This document shows positions 48,901 to 58,016 of a stretch of 64,000 nucleotides of DNA, piece by piece. Positions within the stretch are counted from its first letter, which is position 1. Each line of letters begins with the position of its first letter. The stretch comes from Pannonibacter anstelovis. Its GTDB lineage: Bacteria; Pseudomonadota; Alphaproteobacteria; Rhizobiales; Stappiaceae. The DNA lies in the NCBI RefSeq assembly GCF_036881715.1, contig NZ_JBAKBF010000001.1, positions 496,001 through 560,000 on the forward strand. Direction: 5' to 3'. Under the pieces are notes generated by a model. The model did no database searches and was not told the DNA's origin. It was given only the letters and a program-made list of their open reading frames with translations. A program made the position numbers and the translations under genes.

Positions 48901-50970
48901 TTATTCCGCAGCCGCCGCCAGGCGCGACTTGGCCAGTGCGGAACATTCCGCCATGACCTTCGACGCGCGGGCGATCGGGTTCGTCAGATAGAAGTCGCTG
49001 ATCACATTGGTGAAGGCGACGGAGTTGGTCTTGCCGCCAAGGCCGGCCAGAGCCTCCACGTCAGCCGGGTTACCGGCTGCGATGGTGTCGATGGCCGCCA
49101 TGTGCGGGAATGCCTCGAAGAGCTTGGCGCGCAGCTGCGCCAGGCTGTCGAACGGCAGAGCCTTGCCGAGAACAGCAGACAGGGCACGCAGGATGGCCCA
49201 GTCTTCACGCGCTTCACCCGGAGGGAAGCCGGCACGGTCGCCCAGCTGGACGCGGCCTTCAAGGTTCACGTAAAGGCCGGACTTCTCGGTGTAGGCTGCG
49301 CCCGGCAGGATGACGTCGGCGCGGTGTGCGCCCTTGTCACCATGGGTGCCCTGATAGACCACGAAGGCACCAGCCGGGATCTCGATCTCGTCGACGCCCA
49401 GCAGGAACAGCACGTCGAGGCTGTTCTCGGCCAGGATCTGGCCGGTTGACAGACCGCCCTCACCCGGCACGAAGCCGATGTCGAGCGCGCCAACCTGAGC
49501 GGCTTCCGTGTGCAGAACGCTGAAGCCGTTCCAGTCTTCCCGGACCGCGCCGCGCGACTGGGCGAGCTTGGCCGCCAGCGACAGAACCGCAGCTCCGTCC
49601 GGACGGTTGAGCGCGCCCTGACCCACGATGATGAGCGGCTTCTTCGCGCCAGCGAGGAAGGACGCATCGTCGATGAGCGATGCCAGCGTGTCGGGACCTG
49701 CACCCTTGTAGGTAACCGGATAGGTGAGATCGGCGTTCTGGCCGATCACGGAAATCTCGACATTGCCCTTGACCCAGCGCTTGCGCAACCGGGCATTGAG
49801 CACCGGAGCTTCGAGGCGCGGGTTGGTGCCGATCAAAACGATGGCATCGGCCTCGTCGATCCCGGCCACCGTGGCATTGAACAGATAGCTGGCGCGGCCA
49901 TGCTTGGGATGCAGCGGCGAGCCAGGGAAGCGGCTGTCGATGTTCTTCACACCGAGGCTGTCCATCAGGCTCTTCAGCGCAAACAGCTCTTCCACGCTGG
50001 ACAGCTGGCCGGCGAGCGCGCCAATCTTGTCAGCAGTGGTGGCCTTCACCTTGTCCGCGATGATCTGGAAGGCTTCGCTCCAGCTCACCGGAACCAGCTT
50101 GCCGTCCTTGCGGGCGTAGGGCCGGTCGAGCCGCTGCGTCTTCAGGCCGTCCCAGATGTAACGGGACTTGTCCGAGAGCCACTCCTCGTTCACCTCGTCA
50201 TTGAGGCGCGGCATGATGCGCATCACTTCGCGGCCACGGGTGTCGACGCGGATGGCAGAGCCGAGCGCGTCCATGACGTCGATGCTCTCCGTCTTCACCA
50301 GTTCCCAGGGACGGGCATTGAACTCGTAGGGCTTGTGCGTCAGCGCGCCGACCGGGCACAGGTCAGCAACGTTGCCCTGCATTTCGGAGGACAGCGCGGC
50401 TTCCAGATAGGTGGTGATCTCTGCATCCTCGCCGCGGCCAATGAGGCCCATGTCGGCAACGCCGCACACTTCCGTGGTGAACCGGACACAGCGCGTGCAG
50501 TGAATGCAGCGGGTCATGATGGTCTTGACCAGCGGGCCGAGGTGCTTGTTCTCGACTGCGCGCTTGTTTTCGGCAAAGCGCGAGCTGTCCACACCATAGG
50601 CCATGGCCTGGTCTTGCAGGTCGCACTCGCCGCCCTGGTCACAGATCGGGCAGTCCAGCGGGTGGTTGATGAGCAGGAACTCCATCACCCCCTCGCGGGC
50701 CTTCTTGACCATCGGGCTCTTGGTCAGCACCACCGGCGGCTCGCCGTTCGGGCCGGGCCGCAGGTCACGCACGCCCATGGCGCAGGAGGCGGTCGGCTTC
50801 GGGGGCCCGCCCTTCACTTCCACAAGGCACATGCGGCAGTTGCCGGCAATCGACAGCCGGTCATGGTAGCAGAAACGCGGCACTTCCGCGCCTGCTTCCT
50901 CGCAGGCCTGCAGCAGCGTGTAATCCGCCGGGACGTCAACTTCCTTGCCGTCGATGATCAGCTTTGTCAT
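48901..50970 (-). CDS. nuoG: NADH-quinone oxidoreductase subunit G
   Basis: The largest peripheral-arm subunit, 689 residues. The N-terminal ferredoxin-like domain binds the 2Fe-2S cluster (CYHDRLSIAGNCRMCLVEV); next come the His-ligated N5 motif with HPLDCPICDQGGECDLQD and the N4 cluster CIHCTRCVRFTTEVCG. The C-terminal molybdopterin-oxidoreductase-like domain (from about 220) is non-catalytic in complex I. The length is that of the alphaproteobacterial/mitochondrial form. Confidence 0.97.
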   Translation of the reverse strand: MTKLIIDGKEVDVPADYTLLQACEEAGAEVPRFCYHDRLSIAGNCRMCLVEVKGGPPKPTASCAMGVRDLRPGPNGEPPVVLTKSPMVKKAREGVMEFLLINHPLDCPICDQGGECDLQDQAMAYGVDSSRFAENKRAVENKHLGPLVKTIMTRCIHCTRCVRFTTEVCGVADMGLIGRGEDAEITTYLEAALSSEMQGNVADLCPVGALTHKPYEFNARPWELVKTESIDVMDALGSAIRVDTRGREVMRIMPRLNDEVNEEWLSDKSRYIWDGLKTQRLDRPYARKDGKLVPVSWSEAFQIIADKVKATTADKIGALAGQLSSVEELFALKSLMDSLGVKNIDSRFPGSPLHPKHGRASYLFNATVAGIDEADAIVLIGTNPRLEAPVLNARLRKRWVKGNVEISVIGQNADLTYPVTYKGAGPDTLASLIDDASFLAGAKKPLIIVGQGALNRPDGAAVLSLAAKLAQSRGAVREDWNGFSVLHTEAAQVGALDIGFVPGEGGLSTGQILAENSLDVLFLLGVDEIEIPAGAFVVYQGTHGDKGAHRADVILPGAAYTEKSGLYVNLEGRVQLGDRAGFPPGEAREDWAILRALSAVLGKALPFDSLAQLRAKLFEAFPHMAAIDTIAAGNPADVEALAGLGGKTNSVAFTNVISDFYLTNPIARASKVMAECSALAKSRLAAAAE

Positions 50971-50996
50971 CGCCTGTCTCCGAATTCCGTTCCCGG

Positions 50997-52298
50997 TTAC
51001 TCTGCCGCAGCCAAGGCCTTGGGAGCCTTGGTCTTGGCCACGTAGTCGTCAATGCGGGCCTCGATCACGGGCCTGAAGTTCTTGATCAGGCCCTGGATCG
51101 GCCATGCAGCCGCATCGCCAAGGGCGCAGATCGTGTGACCTTCCACCTGCTTGGTGACGTTGAACAGCATGTCGATTTCCTCACGCGAGGACTGGCCCTT
51201 GACCATGCGCTCCATGACGCGCCACATCCAGCCGGTGCCTTCGCGGCACGGCGTGCACTGGCCGCAGCTCTCGTGCTTGTAGAAGTAGCTCAGGCGCGCA
51301 ATCGCCTTGATGATGTCGGTGGACTTGTCCATGACGATCACCGCCGCCGTGCCGAGGCCGGAGCCGAGGCCGCGCAGGGTGTCGAAGTCCATGGCCGTGT
51401 CCTTGATCTGCTCGCCGGTGAGGCAGGGAACGGACGAGCCGCCCGGGATCACCGCCAGCAGATTGTCCCAGCCGCCGCGAATGCCGCCGCAGTGCTTCTC
51501 GATGAGTTCGCTGAACGGAATGCCCAGCTCCTCCTCGACCGTGCAGGGACGGTTGACGTGGCCGGAGACGCAGAACAGCTTCGTGCCTGCATTGTTCGGC
51601 TTGCCGAGACCGGAGAACCAGGAAGCACCGCGGCGCAGGATCGTCGGCGATACGGCGATCGATTCCACATTGTTCACGGTGGTCGGGCAGCCATAGAGGC
51701 CGACGTTCGCCGGGAACGGCGGTTTCAGGCGCGGCTGGCCCTTCTTGCCTTCAAGGCTTTCGAGCAGCGCGGTCTCTTCACCGCAGATATAGGCACCTGC
51801 GCCGTGATGGACGTAGATGTCGAAATCGTAGCCGTTCTTGTTGTTCTTGCCGATCAGCCCGGCCTCATAGGCCTGGTCGATGGCAGCCTGCAGGCGCTCG
51901 CGTTCACGGATGAACTCGCCGCGCACATAGATGTAGGCGGCGATGGCGCCCATGGCGAAACCGGCAACGAGGCAACCCTCGACCAGCGTATGCGGGTCAT
52001 GGCGCAGGATCTCACGGTCCTTGCAGGTGCCCGGCTCGGACTCGTCCGCATTGACCACCAGATAAGACGGGCGGCCGTCGCTGGCCTTGGGCATGAAGGA
52101 CCACTTGAGACCGGTCGGGAAGCCGGCGCCACCGCGCCCGCGCAGACCCGAACTCTTCATCTCTTCGATGATCCAGTCGCGGCCCTTTTCGATCAGCCCC
52201 TTGGTGTTGTCCCAATGGCCACGCTTGCGGGCGCCCTCAAGGCCCCAGTCGTGCAAGCCGTAGATATTGGTGAAGATCCGATCCTGATCCTTCAGCAT
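50997..52298 (-). CDS. nuoF: NADH-quinone oxidoreductase subunit F
   Basis: The NADH- and FMN-binding subunit, 433 residues. The glycine-rich nucleotide loop is GRGGAGFPTGLKW (residues 54-66). The N3 [4Fe-4S] cluster ligands lie in ESCGQCTPC (343-351) with a fourth cysteine at 391 in HTICALGDAAA. It accepts hydride from NADH and passes electrons to the NuoG and NuoE clusters. It follows nuoE by ten bases. Confidence 0.97.
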   Translation of the reverse strand: MLKDQDRIFTNIYGLHDWGLEGARKRGHWDNTKGLIEKGRDWIIEEMKSSGLRGRGGAGFPTGLKWSFMPKASDGRPSYLVVNADESEPGTCKDREILRHDPHTLVEGCLVAGFAMGAIAAYIYVRGEFIRERERLQAAIDQAYEAGLIGKNNKNGYDFDIYVHHGAGAYICGEETALLESLEGKKGQPRLKPPFPANVGLYGCPTTVNNVESIAVSPTILRRGASWFSGLGKPNNAGTKLFCVSGHVNRPCTVEEELGIPFSELIEKHCGGIRGGWDNLLAVIPGGSSVPCLTGEQIKDTAMDFDTLRGLGSGLGTAAVIVMDKSTDIIKAIARLSYFYKHESCGQCTPCREGTGWMWRVMERMVKGQSSREEIDMLFNVTKQVEGHTICALGDAAAWPIQGLIKNFRPVIEARIDDYVAKTKAPKALAAAE

Positions 52299-52308
52299 CT
52301 TGCCTCTC

Positions 52309-53115
52309 TCACCCCTCGTTCTTGGCTGCGGCTTCAGCAGCCTTGCGGGCGGCCACTTCGGCCTTCACACGTGCAACTGATACTTCAGCCGAATCCGGCA
52401 CGCCGTTGAAATCCTTGCCGCCGCCGTTGATCGAAGGACCAGCGAAGGCATGCGAGGCCTTCTCCGCCCCATCCACCACATGCGGAACAGGCAGAACGCC
52501 CTGCGTGTCATCGGCAATGTCGGTCAGCGACGTCGGGCCGCCTTCCGGAGCGCCGAAACGGCGGTCGATCTGCGGACCCGGCGTCACTTCGCGGCCAGCG
52601 GAAATGTCGTCGATGAGCTTTTCAAGGCTCTCGGGCGTCAGATCCTCGTAGGTGTCCTTGAAGATCTGCACCATGGGCGCGTTGACGCAGGCACCAAGGC
52701 ACTCGACCTCTTCCCAGGAGAAATTGCCGTCCGTGGACAGCTCGTGGGCATGAGCAGCGATCTTCGATTTGCACACGCGGATCAGATCTTCCGCGCCGCG
52801 CAGCTGGCAGGGCGTGGTGCCGCACACCTGGATGTGCGCCTTCTTGCCCACCGGCTGCAGCTGGAACATGGTGTAGAACGTCGCCACTTCCAGCACGCGG
52901 ATGTGCGGCATACCGAGCATTTCCGCGATGTAGCGGATCGCCGGCTCGCTCACCCAGCCTTCGTTCTGTTCCTGTGCGCGCCACAAAAGCGGGATCACGG
53001 CCGAGGCCTGACGGCCAGCCGGGTAACGGTCGATCACCTTCTTCGCCCAAGCGAGATTTTCCGCTGTGAAAGCAAAGCTTTCAGGTTGTTCAGCGGCAAG
53101 TCTGCGAACCGCCAT
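52309..53115 (-). CDS. nuoE: NADH-quinone oxidoreductase subunit E with C-terminal extension
   Basis: The thioredoxin-like subunit with the N1a [2Fe-2S] cluster, whose ligands appear in CGTTPCQL and CLGACVNAPM. The ATG at 53115 (MAVRRLAAEQPESFAF) is chosen; the upstream in-frame extension has no conserved content. At 268 residues it is about 100 longer than the E. coli protein, due to a C-terminal extension rich in Gly, Asp and Ala ending in a Lys/Ala/Glu helix (AEVAARKAAEAAAKNEG), seen in other alphaproteobacteria. Confidence 0.95.
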   Translation of the reverse strand: MAVRRLAAEQPESFAFTAENLAWAKKVIDRYPAGRQASAVIPLLWRAQEQNEGWVSEPAIRYIAEMLGMPHIRVLEVATFYTMFQLQPVGKKAHIQVCGTTPCQLRGAEDLIRVCKSKIAAHAHELSTDGNFSWEEVECLGACVNAPMVQIFKDTYEDLTPESLEKLIDDISAGREVTPGPQIDRRFGAPEGGPTSLTDIADDTQGVLPVPHVVDGAEKASHAFAGPSINGGGKDFNGVPDSAEVSVARVKAEVAARKAAEAAAKNEG

Positions 53116-53176
53116 GGTCCTTTTCCCCGTTCCGTGCCCTGTGGGCCGCTGCCACTCCGGTCCTGCCCGCCGTCCC

Positions 53177-54130
53177 CTACCCTCTTGCGAGGGTTTCGAG
53201 ACGGTCGAGCCAGAAGCGGCTGCGTGTGGCGAAGAAGTCGTAACCTCTGCGCCGGTTGGTCTTGATACGGTCCAGCTCACCGAGCGGGCCGAGTTCAAAA
53301 AAGTCGCGTCCGGCATGACCGAACAACCGCATTCCGCATTCCTCGCGCAGGTAGCGCGAAACGGCATGGCTGCGGTCGCTTCCATGCTCCTCGTAGATCA
53401 CAAGGACATCGCGCATCAGAAGCGCCACACCACCGCGCAGCGCCTCGATCTCAACGCCCTCCACATCCAGCTTCAGGACCAGCGGCCCATCCTGCGGAAT
53501 GTGTCCATCGTCCACGAGGCGGTCCAGAGTGACCGAAAGAACTTCGCCCTTCGGCTCCACACCGGCCTGAGGCACAACGGATCGCGCCTCATGCTTTGCT
53601 CCGTAGAAACGGAGCACATCGTCATCCCGTCCGGCCACCGCCCGGTTGAGGCAGGTGACCTTGTTGCCGTTCGCCGCCACATTCGCCTCAAGCAGGGCGA
53701 AACTGGCGGGATCCAGCTCGATTGCGGCCGCCTTGTGCCGGCCAAACCGCTCACTGGCCACTTTTAGTGACCAGTACCCGTAATTGGCACCACAATCGAT
53801 GAAGGTGTAATCACAATCCTTCACCGCCAGCAGCACCGCCTCTACCTCTTCCTCGTAGGTATCGCGAGGATCCAGCAGAAGCCCCCAATAGCCGTCGCCA
53901 TAGGGAAAGCAGAACGTCATGTCCTGCGTGAACCTGACAGCCACCTTGCGGCGGCTTGGCAGCAGGCAGCGGATCAGCCGCGCCGCATGCGAGAACCCCA
54001 GATCGTCCAGCGGCCGCAGCGCCTTGGCTGCCATCCGCGTCAGCACCAGACCTGCGTGCTCCACCAGCGTCGCATCCGAAATGGCGCCGCTGGCCTTGTC
54101 CACGCCGATCGGGGCTCCGGTCAGGTCCAT
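53177..54130 (-). CDS. FkbM-family SAM-dependent methyltransferase inside the nuo operon
   Basis: A 317-residue protein with the class I methyltransferase fold: SAM-binding motif I FIDCGANYGYW (residues 110-120), acidic motif II in AAIELDPASF, and the FkbM signature LKLDVEGVEIEALRGG (219-234). The family usually methylates hydroxyls of sugars or polyketides, but many members are uncharacterised. It starts three bases after nuoD ends and is about 60 bp before nuoE, so it is expressed with complex I. Whether it modifies a complex I subunit, quinone or something unrelated is unknown. Confidence 0.85.
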   Translation of the reverse strand: MDLTGAPIGVDKASGAISDATLVEHAGLVLTRMAAKALRPLDDLGFSHAARLIRCLLPSRRKVAVRFTQDMTFCFPYGDGYWGLLLDPRDTYEEEVEAVLLAVKDCDYTFIDCGANYGYWSLKVASERFGRHKAAAIELDPASFALLEANVAANGNKVTCLNRAVAGRDDDVLRFYGAKHEARSVVPQAGVEPKGEVLSVTLDRLVDDGHIPQDGPLVLKLDVEGVEIEALRGGVALLMRDVLVIYEEHGSDRSHAVSRYLREECGMRLFGHAGRDFFELGPLGELDRIKTNRRRGYDFFATRSRFWLDRLETLARG

Positions 54131-54133
54131 GCC

Positions 54134-55318
54134 CTAGCGGTCGACCTCCCCGAACACGATATCGAGCGAGCCGAGCACTGCGGAAATATCGGCAAGCTGA
54201 TGCCCGCGGCAGAGGAAATCCATCGCCTGGAGATGGCTGTAACCCGGCGCCTTGATCTTGCAGCGGTACGGCTTGTTGGTGCCATCCGCCACGAGGTAGA
54301 CGCCAAACTCACCCTTCGGCGCTTCCACGGCGGCGTAAACTTCGCCAGCCGGCACGTGGTAGCCTTCCGTGTAGAGCTTGAAGTGGTGGATGAGCGCTTC
54401 CATCGACCGCTTCATCTCGCCGCGCTTCGGCGGCACGATCTTGCCATCGGTAGACGAGACCGGACCGGTCTCCTTGGTCAGCCGCTCAAGGCACTGCTTC
54501 ATGATGCGGATCGACTGGCGCATCTCTTCCATGCGGATGAGATAGCGGTCGTAGCAATCGCCGTTCTTGCCGATCGGAATGTCGAAATCGAGGTCGCCGT
54601 AGCACTCATAGGGCTGCGACTTGCGCAGATCCCAGGCGGCGCCCGAACCGCGCACCATGACACCCGAGAAGCCCCAGGCCCAGGCCTCTTCCAGCGTCAC
54701 AACGCCGATATCGACGTTACGCTGCTTGAAGATGCGGTTGTCGGTGAGAAGACCTTCAATATCGTCCAGCGTCTGCAGGAACGGATCGCAGAAATCCCAG
54801 ATATCATCGAGCAACTGGCGCGGCAGATCCTGATGGATTCCGCCCGGCCGGACGAAGGCAGCGTGCATGCGCGCGCCGCAGGCCCGCTCATAGAACACCA
54901 TCAGCTCTTCACGCGGCTCGAAGCCCCAGAGCGGCGGCGTCAGTGCGCCAACGTCCATGGCCTGCGTCGTCACGTTGAGCAGATGCGACAGGATGCGGCC
55001 GATTTCCGAGTAGAGCACACGGATCAGCTGCCCGCGCATCGGCACGGTGATGCCAAGCAGACGCTCCACCGCCAGGGCAAAGGCATGCTCCTGGTTCATC
55101 GGCGCCACGTAGTCGAGGCGGTCGAAATAGGGAACTGCCTGCAGATAGGTCTTCTGCTCGATCAGCTTCTCGGTGCCGCGGTGCAGCAGTCCGATATGCG
55201 GATCAACGCGCGTCACCACTTCGCCGTCCAGTTCCAGCACAAGGCGCAACACGCCGTGCGCCGCCGGATGCTGCGGACCGAAGTTGATATTGAAATTGCG
55301 AACCTGAGCCTCAGCCAT
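54134..55318 (-). CDS. nuoD: NADH-quinone oxidoreductase subunit D
   Basis: The 49-kDa-type subunit that lines the quinone-binding site, 394 residues. It starts with NINFGPQHPAAHGVLRLVLEL, containing the His near the quinone head group, and has the conserved Tyr/Asp region DPHIGLLHRGTEKLIEQ. The C-terminus ends LDIVFGEVDR, the typical terminal Arg. It is a separate gene from nuoC, 11 bp downstream. Confidence 0.97.
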   Translation of the reverse strand: MAEAQVRNFNINFGPQHPAAHGVLRLVLELDGEVVTRVDPHIGLLHRGTEKLIEQKTYLQAVPYFDRLDYVAPMNQEHAFALAVERLLGITVPMRGQLIRVLYSEIGRILSHLLNVTTQAMDVGALTPPLWGFEPREELMVFYERACGARMHAAFVRPGGIHQDLPRQLLDDIWDFCDPFLQTLDDIEGLLTDNRIFKQRNVDIGVVTLEEAWAWGFSGVMVRGSGAAWDLRKSQPYECYGDLDFDIPIGKNGDCYDRYLIRMEEMRQSIRIMKQCLERLTKETGPVSSTDGKIVPPKRGEMKRSMEALIHHFKLYTEGYHVPAGEVYAAVEAPKGEFGVYLVADGTNKPYRCKIKAPGYSHLQAMDFLCRGHQLADISAVLGSLDIVFGEVDR

Positions 55319-55329
55319 GCCGCCCGCCC

Positions 55330-55935
55330 TTAATTCGTCGTTGCCTTCTCATCGCCGGGAAGCACGTAGTCCGTGCCCTCCCAGGGCGAGAGAAAGTCGA
55401 AGTTGCGGAATTCCTGTGTCAGCCGGACCGGCTCATAGACGACGCGCTTCTTGTCGTCGTCATAACGCACTTCCACGTAACCGGTTACAGGGAAGTCCTT
55501 GCGCAGCGGATGGCCGTCAAAACCGTAGTCCGTGAGGATGCGGCGCAGATCCGGGTGGCCGGAGAACAGGATGCCATACATGTCGTAGGCTTCACGCTCG
55601 AACCACTCGGCACCGGGGAACACGGGCGTCAGCGACGGAACCGGCGTATCCTCGTCGGTCGCCACCTTCACGCGGATGCGCTGGTTCTGCACCGGGGACA
55701 GGAAGTGGTAGACAACGTCGAAGCGCTTGTCGCGGAAGGGATAATCCACACCGCAAATGTCCGTCAGATTGACGAACTTGCAGCTCGCGTCATCGCGCAG
55801 GAAACGCACCACATCGATAATGTCCTGGGCCGGAACGGTCAGCGTCAGCTCACCATAGGCAACCTGCCACGACAACAACCGGTCCTTCAGCGCCAGCCCG
55901 ATATGCTCGCCGAGTTCCTTCAGCGTCTCGTCCAT
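55330..55935 (-). CDS. nuoC: NADH-quinone oxidoreductase subunit C
   Basis: The 30-kDa-type peripheral subunit, 201 residues. The family signature ERECYDMFGI appears here as FEREAYDMYGILFSGHPDLRR, followed by ILTDYGFDGHPLRKDFPVTG. It is unfused to nuoD, as in alphaproteobacteria and mitochondria. There is a gap of about 100 bp to nuoB. Confidence 0.97.
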   Translation of the reverse strand: MDETLKELGEHIGLALKDRLLSWQVAYGELTLTVPAQDIIDVVRFLRDDASCKFVNLTDICGVDYPFRDKRFDVVYHFLSPVQNQRIRVKVATDEDTPVPSLTPVFPGAEWFEREAYDMYGILFSGHPDLRRILTDYGFDGHPLRKDFPVTGYVEVRYDDDKKRVVYEPVRLTQEFRNFDFLSPWEGTDYVLPGDEKATTN

Positions 55936-56034
55936 CGTTTTGTTCCCGACCCTTCCGGACCTGACGGCGCGGATCCCTCAACCCGCGCCCTTGCATTCTA
56001 CAAAGTGCTGCCCGGGCCTTGCGCCCGGACGGCC

Positions 56035-56616
56035 TTAGCGTTCGATCGTGCCTGTACGGCGGATCTTTTTCTGCAGCATCAGCACGCCGTAAAGCAGCGC
56101 CTCTGCCGTCGGCGGGCAGCCCGGAACATAAATGTCAACCGGAACGATACGGTCGCAACCGCGCACCACCGAATAGGAATAGTGATAATAGCCGCCACCA
56201 TTGGCACAGGAGCCCATGGAGATGACATAGCGCGGCTCCGGCATCTGGTCGTAGACCTTGCGAAGCGCAGGCGCCATCTTGTTGGTCAGCGTGCCGGCAA
56301 CGATCATCACGTCCGACTGGCGCGGGCTGGCACGCGGTGCAAAGCCGAACCGCTCCGCGTCATAACGCGGCATCGACATCTGCATCATTTCCACGGCGCA
56401 GCAGGCCAGGCCGAAAGTCATCCACATCAGAGACCCGGTACGGGCCCACTGAATGAGGCTCTCGGTCGAGGTGACCAGAAAGCCCTTGTCGGCCAGCTCG
56501 TCATTGACCTGCATGAAGAAGGCATCGGAAGCCCCGACGGGCTTGCCGGTGGCCGGATCGATCACACCCTTCGGAGCGGGTGCGACCAGCGTGCCCGAAG
56601 ACGTGGTCAGTCCCAT
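56035..56616 (-). CDS. nuoB: NADH-quinone oxidoreductase subunit B
   Basis: The subunit that carries cluster N2, the last [4Fe-4S] before quinone. The tandem cysteines are in LACCAVEMMQ, with further ligands in GSCANGGGYYHYSYSVVRGC and VPGCPPTAEALLYG. The ATG at 56616 gives 193 residues and overlaps the nuoA stop by ten bases; an ATG seven codons upstream is an alternative. Confidence 0.97.
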   Translation of the reverse strand: MGLTTSSGTLVAPAPKGVIDPATGKPVGASDAFFMQVNDELADKGFLVTSTESLIQWARTGSLMWMTFGLACCAVEMMQMSMPRYDAERFGFAPRASPRQSDVMIVAGTLTNKMAPALRKVYDQMPEPRYVISMGSCANGGGYYHYSYSVVRGCDRIVPVDIYVPGCPPTAEALLYGVLMLQKKIRRTGTIER

Positions 56617-56972
56617 TCCAGAGCCCCCTTCTTCCACTCATAAATAAAGCCGATGGTCAGCACACCGAGGAAGGTCATCATCGACCAGAAGCCGAGCCAG
56701 CCCAGATCCCCGAACACAACGGCCCAGGGGAAGAGGAAAGCCACTTCCAGATCAAAGATGATGAACAGGATCGACACCAGATAGAAGCGCACATCAAACT
56801 TCATGCGCGCATCGTCAAAGGCGTTGAATCCGCACTCGTAGGCCGACAGTTTTTCAGGATCCGGCTTGGAATAGGCCAGCAAAAACGGCGACACCAGCAG
56901 CGCCAGGCCAATGACCAGCGCAATACCGATGAAGACGGCAATCGGGAGATAGTCCCGCAACAGATCTTCCAT
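56607..56972 (-). CDS. nuoA: NADH-quinone oxidoreductase subunit A
   Basis: The small membrane subunit next to NuoH, first gene of the nuo operon. The ATG at 56972 (MEDLLRDYLPIAVFIGIA) gives 121 residues with three helices; motifs KLSAYECGFNAFDDARMKF and FLFPWAVVFGDL are typical, including the conserved Cys of the quinone-channel loop. The stop overlaps nuoB. Confidence 0.97.
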   Translation of the reverse strand: MEDLLRDYLPIAVFIGIALVIGLALLVSPFLLAYSKPDPEKLSAYECGFNAFDDARMKFDVRFYLVSILFIIFDLEVAFLFPWAVVFGDLGWLGFWSMMTFLGVLTIGFIYEWKKGALEWD

Positions 56973-57410
56973 GTCTTTCGCGTCCTTGCACTTGGCGGGC
57001 CGGATCGGGAGGAGATCCGGTGCTTCCGGCACGTGCCCCACTCATAGGAGTACGACTCGAGCCTGTCAAACGCCCCGATTTTACCAACATGCGAGCGCAC
57101 GCTTAGCTCACGCGCATGACCAACGCAAGTGCCGAAAGCAGAAGGCGCAATGGCTTGCGCAAGCCAGAAAGCATAAACAGCTCCGGAAAGGCCCGTCACC
57201 CCTGCGGCAGCACCGCAACCCGCATATCCTGTTAATGGGCACCTAGTGCGGAAACCCCACAGGAAAAGGCCTCCCCAAAACCATACACCGCGGCCAACCG
57301 CCGCACCGGCCGCTGCCCGCCTGCCCAGCCGGGCAAGAATTTCATAAACGTGGAAATTTTTAGCAGACATGAAAAAAAACCCGCAAGGGGGCTTTATCAA
57401 GTTTCGTAAG
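56973..57410. promoter_or_regulatory. Upstream region of the nuo operon
   Basis: This 438-bp gap between nuoA and tRNA-Asp must carry the nuo promoter(s). No convincing -35/-10 pair could be chosen by eye. A tRNA-Asp terminator sits at its distal end. No gene longer than a shadow frame is present. Confidence 0.4.
57372..57396 (-). terminator. Likely terminator after tRNA-Asp
   Basis: On the minus strand a short hairpin (CCCCC, TTGC, GGG) is followed by eight U and lies about 15-40 bases after the tRNA 3' end. The stem is short, but the tRNA position and the long U-run support it. Confidence 0.6.
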
Positions 57411-57487
57411 TGGCGCGAGTGACGGGGCTCGAACCCGCGACCTCCGGCGTGACAGGCCGGCACTCTAACCAACTGAGCTACACCCGC
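57411..57487 (-). tRNA. tRNA-Asp (GTC), copy before the gap
   Basis: The reverse complement is a 77-nt cloverleaf beginning GCGGGTGTAGCTCAGTTGG, with anticodon stem CCGGC/GCCGG and loop CTGTCAC (anticodon GTC), the T-arm GGTTCGAGCC and an encoded CCA. It abuts the run of N directly and is identical to the copy on the other side. Confidence 0.95.
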
Positions 57488-57587
57488 NNNNNNNNNNNNN
57501 NNNNNNNNNNNNNNNNNNNNNNNNNNNNNNNNNNNNNNNNNNNNNNNNNNNNNNNNNNNNNNNNNNNNNNNNNNNNNNNNNNNNNNN
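57488..57587. other. Assembly gap of 100 N
   Basis: Exactly 100 undetermined bases separate two identical 77-base tRNA-Asp sequences. A round number of N is the standard spacer for unknown gap size, so the true distance is not known; the two flanks may be two real tandem genes or one gene duplicated by overlapping contig ends. Confidence 0.98.
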
Positions 57588-57664
57588 TGGCGCGAGTGAC
57601 GGGGCTCGAACCCGCGACCTCCGGCGTGACAGGCCGGCACTCTAACCAACTGAGCTACACCCGC
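57588..57664 (-). tRNA. tRNA-Asp (GTC), copy after the gap
   Basis: Identical over 77 nt to the copy at 57411-57487, with anticodon GTC and CCA end. It may be a second tandem gene or an assembly duplicate, because the identity runs exactly to the gap on both sides. Confidence 0.85.
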
Positions 57665-58016
57665 TTCGTTTCCCCCGCAGCAACCTTCCGGCGCCGCGAA
57701 GTGGTGCCGATGTACGGCGCCCCTGGACGGAAGTCAAGCACCCCTGAACCGGCGAATGACCTGTTTTTCAAAAAAGGCAGAAACCCGCCACCTTGCATCG
57801 CCAGATAAGCTGCAGCTCTGTGGATAAATTCTCACAGCCCGCAAAAAGCTGCAGCTCCTTCCGGACGACGCAATCCACCACACAGCCGGAGCACTACATA
57901 GATCAAAATATACAACCAGAAGAACCAGCCCGAATGACGCAGCGTTTTTCTGAATTATTAAATGATACCACGCATAGTGCGACCGGGAGAAACTCTGCAT
58001 CTGAGGAAGTTTCAAA
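57665..58016. promoter_or_regulatory. Region between tRNA-Asp and the chemoreceptor gene
   Basis: About 350 bp, AT-rich in its second half (57890-58010), which should hold the promoters of the tRNA (minus strand) and of the chemoreceptor (plus strand). The receptor ATG is preceded by GAGGAAG at a good distance. No gene is evident. Confidence 0.45.

Noticed and set aside
56801..57808. Open frames that run through the N gap and tRNA-Asp copies (e.g. GVAQLVRVPACHAGG-like peptides)
   Set aside because: These are translations of tRNA-Asp and of the undetermined bases, a well-known artefact, not genes.
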